Positions 18,266 through 26,725 are shown, counted from the first letter of the stretch. The stretch: DNA of 64,000 nt from Oligoflexales bacterium (GCA_947494335.1 CANLUT010000003.1:349705-413704), one strand, 5' to 3'. Program-made: numbers and translations. Notes: generated from the sequence alone by a model not told the origin.

Positions 18266-18300
18266 AAAAAGCCCCGGGGCTTTAAGCTCCGGGGCTTTTT
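18266..18300 (-). terminator. Strong intrinsic terminator of the 65-residue peptide gene
   Basis: A GC-rich hairpin: AAAAAGCCCCGG (18266-18277) pairs perfectly with CCGGGGCTTTTT (18289-18300). On the minus strand it is followed by T-rich sequence and lies about 35 nt past the stop at 18337. The flanking A and T runs make it able to work in both directions. Confidence 0.85.
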
Positions 18301-18336
18301 CGCGGACTTTATAGGTCCACAATTGATCGCCGTAAA

Positions 18337-18534
18337 TTAGCGAGGAACGCAGCTTCCACGCCATGTGCAATGTGGCTGAGCCTCGCAGGTCGCTGGCTTG
18401 GTGTAGCCACCGCATGTGTTGAAGCTCATCTCAAAAGAGCCAAGATCCGTAGCAACTGCTGAGGACTGGAATGTTGAGCCCATCATGAACGCACTAGCCA
18501 ATACTGCGGCTGCCAATACAAAAGCTTTTTTCAT
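18337..18534 (-). CDS. Small secreted Cys-rich peptide
   Basis: A 65-residue product with a clear signal peptide (MKKAFVLAAAVLASAFMMG) leaving a mature peptide of about 35-40 residues. Four Cys have spacing C-x8-C-x5-C-x5-C in the last 27 residues, compatible with two disulfides. A GGAGG site with suitable spacing precedes the ATG and a strong terminator follows, so it is a genuine single-gene transcript and probably well expressed. Function unknown; a secreted structural, toxin-like or signalling peptide are all possible. Confidence 0.7.
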   Translation of the reverse strand: MKKAFVLAAAVLASAFMMGSTFQSSAVATDLGSFEMSFNTCGGYTKPATCEAQPHCTWRGSCVPR

Positions 18535-18860
18535 TTTTTCCTCCGTTGGAAAACTTGGTTGTTTTTCGCCCCAGTGCCATGCACTTAAATGAAGCCAACT
18601 TATTTAAAAGATTGGGCTAAAACTGAGCATGGACGCCTAAGGCTACATGTGGGTAGAAACTAGTATGCCAAACTGACCAAGGCAAGAATTATTTAATATA
18701 ATGATTTTGGCATCTTGTGACCAAAGGAATGAGGGAATGGTGGACTATCGGAGCCATGACCTCTGCATATTTAGATAATCATCATTGCCCGTGCGGTGCA
18801 TGTGCTGGTAAGTAGCGGCCTCTAAATAAGCAAGATGTCCCAAGGTTTTGGAGGTTCGCC
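18535..18860. other. Intergenic region between divergent small-peptide genes
   Basis: 326 bases with no convincing gene. It holds the ribosome site of the minus-strand peptide at its left end, a candidate sigma-70 promoter near 18673-18702 and the GGAGG site (about 18849-18853) of the plus-strand peptide. The AT-rich stretch around 18685-18710 is the most promoter-like part. Confidence 0.5.
18673..18702 (+). promoter_or_regulatory. Candidate sigma-70 promoter
   Basis: A perfect TATAAT (18697-18702) with CTGACC 18 bp upstream as a partial -35. It would give a leader of about 150 nt for the peptide gene at 18861. This is a single-site reading. Confidence 0.35.
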
Positions 18861-19118
18861 ATGAGATCACTAGTGTCTATCATCGTCGTGAGTGCAGTTT
18901 TTGGTGTGTTTGCATCGGGCGTCATGGCGTATGACGAAAATAAAGCTGAGCTCTGGTCATGCAGGGGCTACTGTTTTATGGGCGGTGATACGCCAACCAA
19001 TCCTTGGATCCCAGTTAGTTCTACTGGTGCTTCGGAGGAAGAAGCTAGGGATAATATCGACTGCGGATCATTCATCGAGGTTGAAATCACTTGCCGAAAA
19101 GTGGAATACATTAGGTAG
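18861..19118 (+). CDS. Small secreted four-cysteine protein
   Basis: An 85-residue product with a signal peptide ending near VMA-YD. The mature part of about 62 residues has four Cys (two in SCRGYC, then NIDCGS and EITCRK). GGAGG lies 8 nt before the ATG, and a perfect intrinsic terminator starts 20 nt after the stop, so it is a one-gene unit. It is divergent from another tiny Cys-rich exported peptide. Function unknown. Confidence 0.65.
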   Translation: MRSLVSIIVVSAVFGVFASGVMAYDENKAELWSCRGYCFMGGDTPTNPWIPVSSTGASEEEARDNIDCGSFIEVEITCRKVEYIR

Positions 19119-19132
19119 TGCGATCATTAATT

Positions 19133-19173
19133 AAAAAACGATTGGCTGTATTGATGCAGCCAATCGTTTTTTT
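19133..19173. terminator. Bidirectional terminator between convergent genes
   Basis: A perfect 11-bp stem (19138-19148 with 19157-19167), loop of 8, flanked by A6 on the left and T7 on the right. It can serve both the plus-strand gene ending at 19118 and the minus-strand gene ending at 19191. Confidence 0.88.
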
Positions 19174-19190
19174 GTCTTCAAAGGAACCGA

Positions 19191-20243
19191 TTAGGACCTT
19201 TTCTTCTCGATCATGACGATGGAGAACTTTTTTGATGATCCATTGAATGAGCAATAACCAGTTTTAATATCGCGTTTTAGATCACTGATGTAGTGGTCAA
19301 CTACTGCCGGTTTCGCTGTTGCACATGCTTCAATAGATTCATAGACGGTTTCAGGCTTGATGATGAGCATCTGAGAGGGTGTCTGTGACATGCTAACTAA
19401 AGCCGCACCAGTGCGTGCCAATGGGTCCTTTGCACAATAGACACCAAAGCTTCGCAAATCCGAGTCATTAAGAATTCTTTGAGTGTCCTCAACAAGCTGG
19501 GTACAGTCTGTGGGGTTTTGAAATTCAGATATCGTCATTTCTTCCAGGCGAATGGTTTGGTCGCCGTAGTATCGTACTGCTAGGTTTTGGTGACTGAGAG
19601 CATTCTCAACTGTGAGCTGTGCGACTTCGAAACCAAACTTGGCAAATTCCCGGCTCATCATGTCCGTAAATGTTTCCCGCGTATGGCCGAGAATTGTTCC
19701 AAAAACATTGCTGGAAACAGCGTATGGACGGCGCTCCGGATTGCCAAAGCTTGTGACATTGATTTCCCATGAATCACTGCTGTACGAGGGAATCACACAG
19801 TAGGCGGAAAAAATATCAAGCTTCGTTTGGCGGGTGAAGATTTCTTTTTCAGAATCAATCGTGGCAATGCACGCCTCTTTGGTCTTAAATTGTGGTCTGA
19901 AATAACTAAAAACTTCGTAAGTCGAAACAATCGGAAGCTGCTTTTCTGCGGTGTAGCTGATCTCAACATCCCATCGCGCAAGTGGTCCGTGGCTTCCGTT
20001 ATCAACACATCTTGCATCCGTAACGTCGATTTGCAGGCCTAGTGTGTTCGCCAAGAAGGTTTTGAGACGCTGTCCCTCCGAGTAGGCGACATCGTCACAA
20101 AGAGTGCTGCTATCAGGGGTTAATCCATCGATTCTGAACAAAAAGTTACCTGCCACTGCCGCGGACGAAGAAATAGCCGCAAGCATAGTCGCAACTATGG
20201 CTTTTTTGCTGATGATCTTAAATGACGCTAAATTAAAACGCAT
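19191..20243 (-). CDS. Exported protein of unknown function
   Basis: A 350-residue protein with a signal peptide cleaved near AVA-GN. Six Cys are spread along the mature part (for example STLCDD, DARCVD, EACIAT, AYCVIP, TDCTQL, VYCAKD, with further ones near the end), suggesting disulfides in the periplasm or outside the cell. Two segments, each with an ACIA/CTQL-type helix followed by a GVYC/AYC strand, look alike and may be internal repeats. Its start is 27 nt after the upstream propeller gene stop and preceded by GGAG, so the two form an operon. No family recognised. Confidence 0.6.
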   Translation of the reverse strand: MRFNLASFKIISKKAIVATMLAAISSSAAVAGNFLFRIDGLTPDSSTLCDDVAYSEGQRLKTFLANTLGLQIDVTDARCVDNGSHGPLARWDVEISYTAEKQLPIVSTYEVFSYFRPQFKTKEACIATIDSEKEIFTRQTKLDIFSAYCVIPSYSSDSWEINVTSFGNPERRPYAVSSNVFGTILGHTRETFTDMMSREFAKFGFEVAQLTVENALSHQNLAVRYYGDQTIRLEEMTISEFQNPTDCTQLVEDTQRILNDSDLRSFGVYCAKDPLARTGAALVSMSQTPSQMLIIKPETVYESIEACATAKPAVVDHYISDLKRDIKTGYCSFNGSSKKFSIVMIEKKRS

Positions 20244-20270
20244 AAGAACTCCATTTCTTGTGGTTAAGAT

Positions 20271-21392
20271 TCATTTACAGGATGACTGAATGCGATCTGA
20301 AAAAGACTGATCGAGTTTGACCACTCGATTATTTTCCTTATCGCAAGGTTCAAGGATTGGATTGCAGGCATTGGCAGCGCGTGCAAAAACCGTTGACGTT
20401 TTGTCGTCGATGACAATGCTCTTGATGCCAGAGAATTCATCAGCCCCCATGTTGATCTCGTCAGCAAACATCGGCAAGGATGCCTCACCATTCAAGTCAA
20501 AAACCTCAACTACATTTGATTCGTCATTGCCGACAACGACGCAATGCCCGGTGATAACAAAAGATCGTGGATAGCCTTTAGTCTTGAATTCATGGCGGGT
20601 CTCTCCGGAGACTGTGTCGATTACCCTGACTTTGCTCTCCGATAATGCGCTGGTGACGATTTGTGATGTTCCAGGAAGTACTGCGATGCCGCGGTATTTT
20701 GCTGCTTTTGATTTTGTGATGACCCTGGTCGCTGAGGTCTTTGGATCCACTTCCACGATGCTGGATGCGTCCTGGCCCATCCCTTCACTCGAGACTAGCA
20801 GCAGTTTTCCATTGAGACTTGTGCCAGACACTGGCATGCGCACTCGCGCAGCAAGGTATTTGGAATCTGTGCCTGTCGAGGAAAAGATTGTTTGGGCTGG
20901 AAGACCAGCCGCCGGATCACTTGTATCGTTTGGATTGCCGCCCATATCGGTGAAGAAGTGGCGACCATTCACGGTGGAAACCCAAAAGGTAATAAAACCG
21001 CCGAGGGCGATTTCATTAGTTGTCTTTTTGATTTTTCCATTTTCGAGACGCGCCAATGTATACTGCGTCAGACGAGATTCTGGGCTGATCCCGGTGATGA
21101 TGATGGAGCCGTTACCTGCCACTTTCATGGAATTAAGACTATGCGATAGCGTGACTCTATCAATCAGGGTGCCATTAGGTTGGTAAGCTTCGAGTCTATA
21201 ATTTGCGTTAAACTGCAGGCGAGACTGACCAATCCACAAGACGTCTCCGTCTGCCACCATGGAGTCATAAGGCTCTCCTCGATCTAGTAAAGTCACAGTT
21301 TCTGCTGCGTTAGCCCACGTGGACGTTACAATCAGCGCAGCAAAAAATGAATTTAAAAAGCTTATCCTCAGCATCATCGTGGTCCTCTTCAT
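20271..21392 (-). CDS. Exported beta-propeller protein (YVTN/lactonase-like)
   Basis: About 373 residues. Signal peptide with hydrophobic core SFFAALIVTSTWANA, cleaved near NAA-ET. The mature part shows repeated strand blocks of propeller type (MVADGDVLWIGQSRLQ, MKVAGNGSIIITG, IVEVDPKTSATRVI, IAVLPGTSQIVTSA, VRVIDTVSGETRHEF, SFVITGHCVVVGNDES), like YVTN or lactonase-like six- or seven-bladed propellers. The start at 21392 is set by AAGGAGAT 8 nt upstream; an earlier in-frame start at 21440 would put a basic extension before the signal peptide. It is co-transcribed with the following exported gene. No catalytic residues can be named. Confidence 0.68.
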   Translation of the reverse strand: MKRTTMMLRISFLNSFFAALIVTSTWANAAETVTLLDRGEPYDSMVADGDVLWIGQSRLQFNANYRLEAYQPNGTLIDRVTLSHSLNSMKVAGNGSIIITGISPESRLTQYTLARLENGKIKKTTNEIALGGFITFWVSTVNGRHFFTDMGGNPNDTSDPAAGLPAQTIFSSTGTDSKYLAARVRMPVSGTSLNGKLLLVSSEGMGQDASSIVEVDPKTSATRVITKSKAAKYRGIAVLPGTSQIVTSALSESKVRVIDTVSGETRHEFKTKGYPRSFVITGHCVVVGNDESNVVEVFDLNGEASLPMFADEINMGADEFSGIKSIVIDDKTSTVFARAANACNPILEPCDKENNRVVKLDQSFSDRIQSSCK

Positions 21393-21400
21393 AATGTTGT

Positions 21401-21408
21401 ATCTCCTT
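21401..21408 (-). promoter_or_regulatory. Shine-Dalgarno setting the propeller-gene start
   Basis: AAGGAGAT on the minus strand, 8 nt from the ATG at 21392. Confidence 0.7.
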
Positions 21409-21549
21409 GTGAGTATGGTTGAGCTAACACGCCGGCGCAACGGCTAATTTTTGGGTTAAACCGCCATCATCAGGTTTAAAATATGAGCTTTAGCTGGCAT
21501 TGCAAGAATGTTCGTCATGTTGGCTATTTTCACTGAGCGCAGGAATCAA

Positions 21550-21577
21550 TTGATTTGCGCTTTTTGCGGGCTATACT
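21550..21577 (+). promoter_or_regulatory. Candidate promoter giving a leaderless nuclease transcript
   Basis: TTGATT (21550-21555), a 16-bp spacer and TATACT (21572-21577). The ATG of the nuclease gene begins six bases after the -10, where transcription would start, and no Shine-Dalgarno is present. This implies a leaderless mRNA. Confidence 0.45.
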
Positions 21578-21583
21578 TTAGCT

Positions 21584-23101
21584 ATGCTTAATTCCTATGC
21601 ATTGCTTTTTGTTGATTGTCAGTCCACGGGGGCAAGCCCTCAAACAAGCTCATTGCTGGAGCTTGCCGTCAATGGGCAGTCCTGGGTTTTACGTCAGGAC
21701 GAGGCAGTTAGTCCCAAAATACTGCGTCTAATTGGCATATCGTCCGAGGAGATCGCAATCGGCAAGTCGGCTGACGAGGTGTTCGCTGACTTTACACAGT
21801 TGATCGACGATGCACGGGAAGGTTTTGGCGAGAAGATTTTTGCGGTCGCTCATTTTGCCAGGCTCGAGCAGTCTTATTTGGACCGCCTTTGGCAAAATTT
21901 TGCCCAAACAAATTTTCCACTACCTTTGATTTGTACACACAAGTTGGCAAAAATACTTCACCCGCGTCTTCCCAACTATGGGCTAAGAGCACTTGGTGGT
22001 TGGTTTGGCAAACCTTTAGACGATGGTAAACGTGCCGCCCATCACGTTGACGCTACGCGTTGCATTTGGAATGCGCTCTCAGTCGAACTTGATCGGCGGG
22101 GCATCGGAACACTGGATGATCTAATAAAATTCATGGAGCAGAAGCCAGCTCGCGCCAGTGGTCGTCGCGAGTTTTTGATTACTCGCGAGAGGCGTTTGGG
22201 GCTTCCCTCTGATCCAGGTGTTTATCGTTATCTGGATCGTAATGGAAAAATCCTTTATGTGGGTAAGGCTACATCGCTAAAATCACGTGTTAACAGTTAC
22301 TTCACCGGTGGATGTCGTGGAGATCATCGTAAACTTGAAATGCTGGCGCAGGCAGTCGAGGTTGAGGTCACCACCACTGAAGCTCCTCTCTTTGCGGGTC
22401 TCCTGGAATATGACGAGATTCGTAGGTTAAAGCCAACTTACAATATCGCCTTCAAGGGCCGTGGGCGCGATCACTTGCAGGCTCTGCAGATCCTTATGGT
22501 TCCTCCGACTCAGATTGTCATGTTTGAATATGCAAATATCATGAAGGAGTATTTTTATGATCTTGAGGATCAAAATATTCTCGTGGATGGATTAAAGTTG
22601 TGGCGTCACAAAAGAGGTGTATCGGTAGAGGATACGCTATCAGAGAGAGGCCTCCTAAATCTTGGAATGCCCCTTCTAAAAAACTGGATTGCTGAAGAAC
22701 GACAAAGACGAAATTGTCGTGAGATAGACGTGGACGATGCCACGGATTCAGAGGAAGAAGACATTGACGGCGTCGATGACGAAGATAATTTTGTATGGAC
22801 TGCTGAAGTTGTGGTAGCCGTTTGTGAGAGAATCGTCAGACGGGCGACACGGAATTATATCCGGTCCAAATGGTTGCGCCGGATTGCTGGAGCGACAATA
22901 CAATTGAAATTTACAGCAGGACGGAAACAGAAACATAACACTGCAGATCGAGAGGCCACGATTTTTCCGTCAGAACGATATCCTGAGGTAGATCTTCGTC
23001 GGGTTGGCGTGTTGGTGCACGAGCTTCGTCGTATGGAATCCAAAGGCGACAAGTGGCAGATTATCAGTCCGTGGCCCATGACGATTCCCTTTTGGATTTA
23101 G
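21584..23101 (+). CDS. DnaQ-fold / GIY-YIG (UvrC-like) fusion protein
   Basis: A 505-residue cytoplasmic protein. Residues 1-170 resemble a DEDDh exonuclease (DnaQ epsilon type): FVDCQSTG at 9-16, AHFARLEQSYL at 89-99 and HHVDAT at 153-158. The usual catalytic Glu after the first Asp is Gln13, and the second-motif Asp is Glu95, so exonuclease activity may be reduced or lost. Residues 210-290 are a GIY-YIG endonuclease domain as in UvrC and Cho: GVYRYL, KILYVGKATSLKSRVNSYF, then TEAPLFAGLLEYDEI with a candidate metal-binding Glu and KPTYNIAF. A C-terminal ~210 residues include a run rich in Asp/Glu (about 384-398) and have no recognised fold. It is directly followed by a nuclease-helicase gene, suggesting a joint DNA-repair role. 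Confidence 0.8.
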   Translation: MLNSYALLFVDCQSTGASPQTSSLLELAVNGQSWVLRQDEAVSPKILRLIGISSEEIAIGKSADEVFADFTQLIDDAREGFGEKIFAVAHFARLEQSYLDRLWQNFAQTNFPLPLICTHKLAKILHPRLPNYGLRALGGWFGKPLDDGKRAAHHVDATRCIWNALSVELDRRGIGTLDDLIKFMEQKPARASGRREFLITRERRLGLPSDPGVYRYLDRNGKILYVGKATSLKSRVNSYFTGGCRGDHRKLEMLAQAVEVEVTTTEAPLFAGLLEYDEIRRLKPTYNIAFKGRGRDHLQALQILMVPPTQIVMFEYANIMKEYFYDLEDQNILVDGLKLWRHKRGVSVEDTLSERGLLNLGMPLLKNWIAEERQRRNCREIDVDDATDSEEEDIDGVDDEDNFVWTAEVVVAVCERIVRRATRNYIRSKWLRRIAGATIQLKFTAGRKQKHNTADREATIFPSERYPEVDLRRVGVLVHELRRMESKGDKWQIISPWPMTIPFWI

Positions 23102-25458
23102 GTGAGATCGTGGCAAAGCTCAAGATTGCAGTGACAGATTTCGCGCAAAAAAATCAGTTGTCTGGTGATATTGATGAATCACAGGCTACAGGTCAGGTTT
23201 CTCCAGAATTGGGAATGGAGATTCACCGTGAGATTCAGGATCGCCGCGCGTCCGAGTTTTTGGACTACCAACGTGAACATCAAGTCAAAGGCTGTCTCAC
23301 AACATCCAGGGATCTAGAGATTGATCTATCCGGACGCATAGACGGCATGTGGTCAGAGGGAGACTCTCTCCTTGTTGAGGATGTTAAAAGTACGCTTAAT
23401 CTACGTAAGCTCCGGCGAAATCTTTTGGAGGATCCGGAGCATGATTATATCTTGCAGGTTAAAACCTATGGTTGGCTGCTTTGGAAACAGCGCGGCATCG
23501 TGCCAAGACTTAGACTTTTACTCGTGTCCGCAGGGAGCCGCGAGGAAGAAGTCTTTCCCGTGGAGTTTGACCCGGAAAAATTTTCTGAATGGGTAGAGCT
23601 GCGCCAAGAGTTTTTGGAAAAACTATGGGTCGAGGTTCGTCAATTCAAGATGCGGCGCAAAGAGATGGTAAAAGATCTGAAATTTCCCTTTGCGCGTAAA
23701 CGCTCAGGTCAGTCTGAATTAATCAAAGAGGTTGAATCGGCATGTAAATCAAAGTTACAACTCATTATTCAGGCTCCGACCGGAATGGGTAAGACTGCGG
23801 GCGTTCTTTTCCCGTTGTTGAAGTCAGGTCTGCGACGTGGTGATAAAGTGTTTTACGTAACTCCTAAGAATAGCCAGCTACGTGAGGCCGAATCCTTCAT
23901 GAAATCAGTCGCGGTTGATGGCGAAAGGCCATTGGGCTTGATCATGACGTCCAAGCCCAAAATTTGCGTGAATACAGAAGTTAGCTGCACGCCCGAGGCA
24001 TGTCCGTTCGCAAAGGGGCACTATGACAAAGTCAATGAGCATAAGTTAATTGGCGCGTTGAGGCAGGAGCCCATCATTACGGGTGACGTGCTTCGAGATT
24101 ACGCTGCTCGCTATGAAGTTTGTCCATACGAACTAAGTAAGCAACTGATGCCGTGGGTCGATCTTATTGCAGGTGACTATCACTATGCGCTGTCGCCACA
24201 AGCAAACTTGCGTGAGATCGCTAAGCTGCCTCTTGTTACTGATCCAAAGCCTTTGCTTGCAATTGATGAAGCGCACAATCTCGCGGAGCGATCTCTTGAC
24301 TGGTACAGTCATGAAGCGACTCACATTGCGGAAGCGGTCCTGGCCATCAGCCCTAAAAAACTTCGAAGACGTATGCAGATTCTCAATGAGTGGTTAGACA
24401 CATGCTTGTCGGGAGCCCCCGCTGGATCAGTGGTCAAGCGGTTTGATCGAAAAGCTCTTATTGACAACGTGAATCTTTGGTCTGCCGAAATGCCAGCGGT
24501 TTTGGAGGCGGCGCAAGATGACGATGCTTACAGGCCTCTCGTCGAAACCTGGTTTAGCTGGATGAATTTAAGAGATCTGTGTCAGCTTCCGGATGAGCTT
24601 TTTTTTGCTACGAAGAGTCGGGACGGCTGTGGTTTAAACATGCATTGTGTCAACGCCGGGCCGCTGATGCGTGAGAGTCTGGCCAAATACCAAACTTTAG
24701 TAGCATTTTCGGCAACTATGAAGCCATTTTCCTATCATCAGACGATGGCTGGGTTCTGTGAAGAACGAGCGGTCAACAAAGAGTTTGTCTCGCCTTTTCC
24801 GAGAGAGCATCGAAAGATCATAGCGATTCCGCAAATTTCGACAGCATGGCGTGACCGACCGAGAAGTTTGAACAGAATCGCTGAGGTTATTGAGAGGGTG
24901 ATTTCAATGAAACGCGGAAATTATATCGCGTTTTTCCCGAGTTTTGAGCTTCTCAGACAGGCGTTGTCATTGGTCACGGCGGATGGATTTGAAGTCGTCG
25001 AGCAGCCTGTGGGTGCAACAATGAGCTGGGTGCAGGATGTTTTGCGTAAGCTGCGCAAACGTCGCAATGTGTTGCTTTTTGCGGTTCAAGGTGGAGTATT
25101 GTCTGAAGGAATCGATTTACCAGGTGAGCAGTTGATTGGCGCTTTCATTGTAGGACCGGCGTTGTCCATGATCACAACTGAACGCGAAGAGCGTAGGAAG
25201 CTTTTAAGTAAGGATGGAGCTGATGGATACGCATTGACGTATGGATACCCTGCGATGGCTAAGAGTATTCAGTCAGCAGGACGCGTCATTAGGTCCTCCA
25301 AAGACCGGGGACTGATCATCTTGATGGACCCCCGATTCCTAAAGCCGCCATACTCCGACGCCATACCAGCCGACTGGATTGGCGAGGGCGAGTCGACCGA
25401 AGCACTGATAAGTCATTCAATTTTATCGGATATAGCAAGCTTTTGGTCAGAGTCCTAA
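23053..25458 (+). CDS. PD-(D/E)XK nuclease fused to Fe-S XPD/DinG-family DNA helicase
   Basis: About 801 residues. The N-terminal ~160 residues hold a Cas4/RecB-type nuclease core: His58 in MEIHREI, Asp97 in GRIDG, Asp110-x-Lys112 and the QxxxY motif at Gln135-Tyr139. The helicase follows: Walker A APTGMGKT (241-248), four Cys of an Fe-S cluster (305, 312, 317, 357), DEAH at 405-408, FSATM, SEGIDLPG and motif VI QSAGRVIRSSKDRG. This is a superfamily 2 XPD/Rad3-like 5'-3' helicase with an added nuclease. The GTG at 23053 overlaps the upstream gene by 49 nt; a GTG at 23110 after AGGTGA is an equally possible start and keeps all motifs. Coupling to the GIY-YIG gene implies a shared pathway. Confidence 0.87.
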   Translation: MADYQSVAHDDSLLDLGEIVAKLKIAVTDFAQKNQLSGDIDESQATGQVSPELGMEIHREIQDRRASEFLDYQREHQVKGCLTTSRDLEIDLSGRIDGMWSEGDSLLVEDVKSTLNLRKLRRNLLEDPEHDYILQVKTYGWLLWKQRGIVPRLRLLLVSAGSREEEVFPVEFDPEKFSEWVELRQEFLEKLWVEVRQFKMRRKEMVKDLKFPFARKRSGQSELIKEVESACKSKLQLIIQAPTGMGKTAGVLFPLLKSGLRRGDKVFYVTPKNSQLREAESFMKSVAVDGERPLGLIMTSKPKICVNTEVSCTPEACPFAKGHYDKVNEHKLIGALRQEPIITGDVLRDYAARYEVCPYELSKQLMPWVDLIAGDYHYALSPQANLREIAKLPLVTDPKPLLAIDEAHNLAERSLDWYSHEATHIAEAVLAISPKKLRRRMQILNEWLDTCLSGAPAGSVVKRFDRKALIDNVNLWSAEMPAVLEAAQDDDAYRPLVETWFSWMNLRDLCQLPDELFFATKSRDGCGLNMHCVNAGPLMRESLAKYQTLVAFSATMKPFSYHQTMAGFCEERAVNKEFVSPFPREHRKIIAIPQISTAWRDRPRSLNRIAEVIERVISMKRGNYIAFFPSFELLRQALSLVTADGFEVVEQPVGATMSWVQDVLRKLRKRRNVLLFAVQGGVLSEGIDLPGEQLIGAFIVGPALSMITTEREERRKLLSKDGADGYALTYGYPAMAKSIQSAGRVIRSSKDRGLIILMDPRFLKPPYSDAIPADWIGEGESTEALISHSILSDIASFWSES

Positions 25459-25570
25459 TTCGGACTTACATAGCGACATTGCGAAACCTCAAACTCATCT
25501 GACTATAATAGAGAGGGTGGATAGTTTTTATTTGGGTATTAAGTTGGCTTACGTCCAGAGGTAGTCTTTT

Positions 25571-26725
25571 ATGATGAGTTTCAAATTGTCGTCTGAGCAA
25601 CAAGCAATTATTGATATGGCACGAGAGTTTGCTCACAAGGAAATGATGCCCAAAGCGGCTCATTTCGACGAGACGATGGATTATCCTTGGGACATCATTA
25701 AAAAGGCCCACGCAAACGGTTTGCTAAATCTGGGTCTTAAAGAAGAGCACGGTGGACTCGGTGTCGGATCGCTGGTGCAAAGCATGGTTGTCGAAGAGCT
25801 GGCCTATGGCTGTTCCGGGATGTCGACTGCAATTACAGCCAATGATTTAGCACTCGGTCCGTTACTGGTGGCCGCTAATCAGGAACAAATCGAAGAATTT
25901 GTGAAACCGATGGTTAACGAGGCTAAGATGGCCGCCTACTGTGTAACGGAGCCAGGAGCCGGAAGTGACGTTGCCGGAATTAGAACGAGCTGCAAAAAAG
26001 ACGGCGATAACTATATTTTAAATGGCGAAAAAATGTGGATCACGAATGGTTCCGTTGCTTCTTGGTATTTTGTTTTGGCAACCATGGACTCATCTCTTGG
26101 TCACAAAGGAATGTGCGGTTTTGTTGTGCCGTCAAATTTGCCCGGTATCATTGTTGGTAAGAAAGAGGTCAATCTCGGACAACGTTGTTCTGATACCCGA
26201 GGCATTGTCTTTAAAGATGTGAAGGTTCCGAAGAAATATTTGCTTGGCAAAGAGGGCGAGGGATTCAAGTACGCCATGAAAGCGTTTGACCATTCGCGCC
26301 CGTTCGTCGCGGCAGTCGGGGTTGGTATTGCCCAATGCGCGATGGATCATGCCGTCAAATATTCTTTGGAACGCAAAACTTTTGGAAAGCCAATCGCAGA
26401 GCACCAAGCAGTGGCATTTATGATTTCTGATATGGCAACTGAAATAGAGGCGGCTCGACTACTCTACCAAAAAGCGGCTTGGATGGCTGACGAAGGAATC
26501 AAAAACACCAAGTGGTGCTCCATGGCAAAATGTCTGGGTGGCGACATCGCTGTCAAAGTATCGCAGGATGCTGTCCAGATATTCGGTGGTTATGGCTATA
26601 ACTCCGAATATCCAGTTGAGAAGTTATACCGTGACTCAAAAATTTGTCAGATCTATGAAGGCACTCAGCAAATTCAAAGAGTCATTATCAGTAGAGCTGT
26701 TTTTGCTGAGTACTCCAAAAGCTGA
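25571..26725 (+). CDS. Acyl-CoA dehydrogenase
   Basis: A 384-residue FAD flavoenzyme that introduces the alpha-beta double bond in acyl-CoA during fatty-acid or branched-chain breakdown. Typical segments are CVTEPGAGSDVAG, KMWITNGSVA, RKTFGKPIAEHQAV, QIFGGYGYNSEYPVEKLYRDSKI and the catalytic base Glu363 in IYEGTQQIQR. Length and base position match short/medium-chain members. AGAGG lies before the ATG; a second ATG follows one codon later. It is separated by 112 nt from the helicase gene and is unlikely to be related to it. Chain-length specificity cannot be read. Confidence 0.92.
   Translation: MMSFKLSSEQQAIIDMAREFAHKEMMPKAAHFDETMDYPWDIIKKAHANGLLNLGLKEEHGGLGVGSLVQSMVVEELAYGCSGMSTAITANDLALGPLLVAANQEQIEEFVKPMVNEAKMAAYCVTEPGAGSDVAGIRTSCKKDGDNYILNGEKMWITNGSVASWYFVLATMDSSLGHKGMCGFVVPSNLPGIIVGKKEVNLGQRCSDTRGIVFKDVKVPKKYLLGKEGEGFKYAMKAFDHSRPFVAAVGVGIAQCAMDHAVKYSLERKTFGKPIAEHQAVAFMISDMATEIEAARLLYQKAAWMADEGIKNTKWCSMAKCLGGDIAVKVSQDAVQIFGGYGYNSEYPVEKLYRDSKICQIYEGTQQIQRVIISRAVFAEYSKS

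Noticed and set aside
21393..21440. Earlier in-frame start for the propeller gene
   Set aside because: It adds a basic stretch before the signal peptide and lacks the AAGGAGAT site that precedes 21392.
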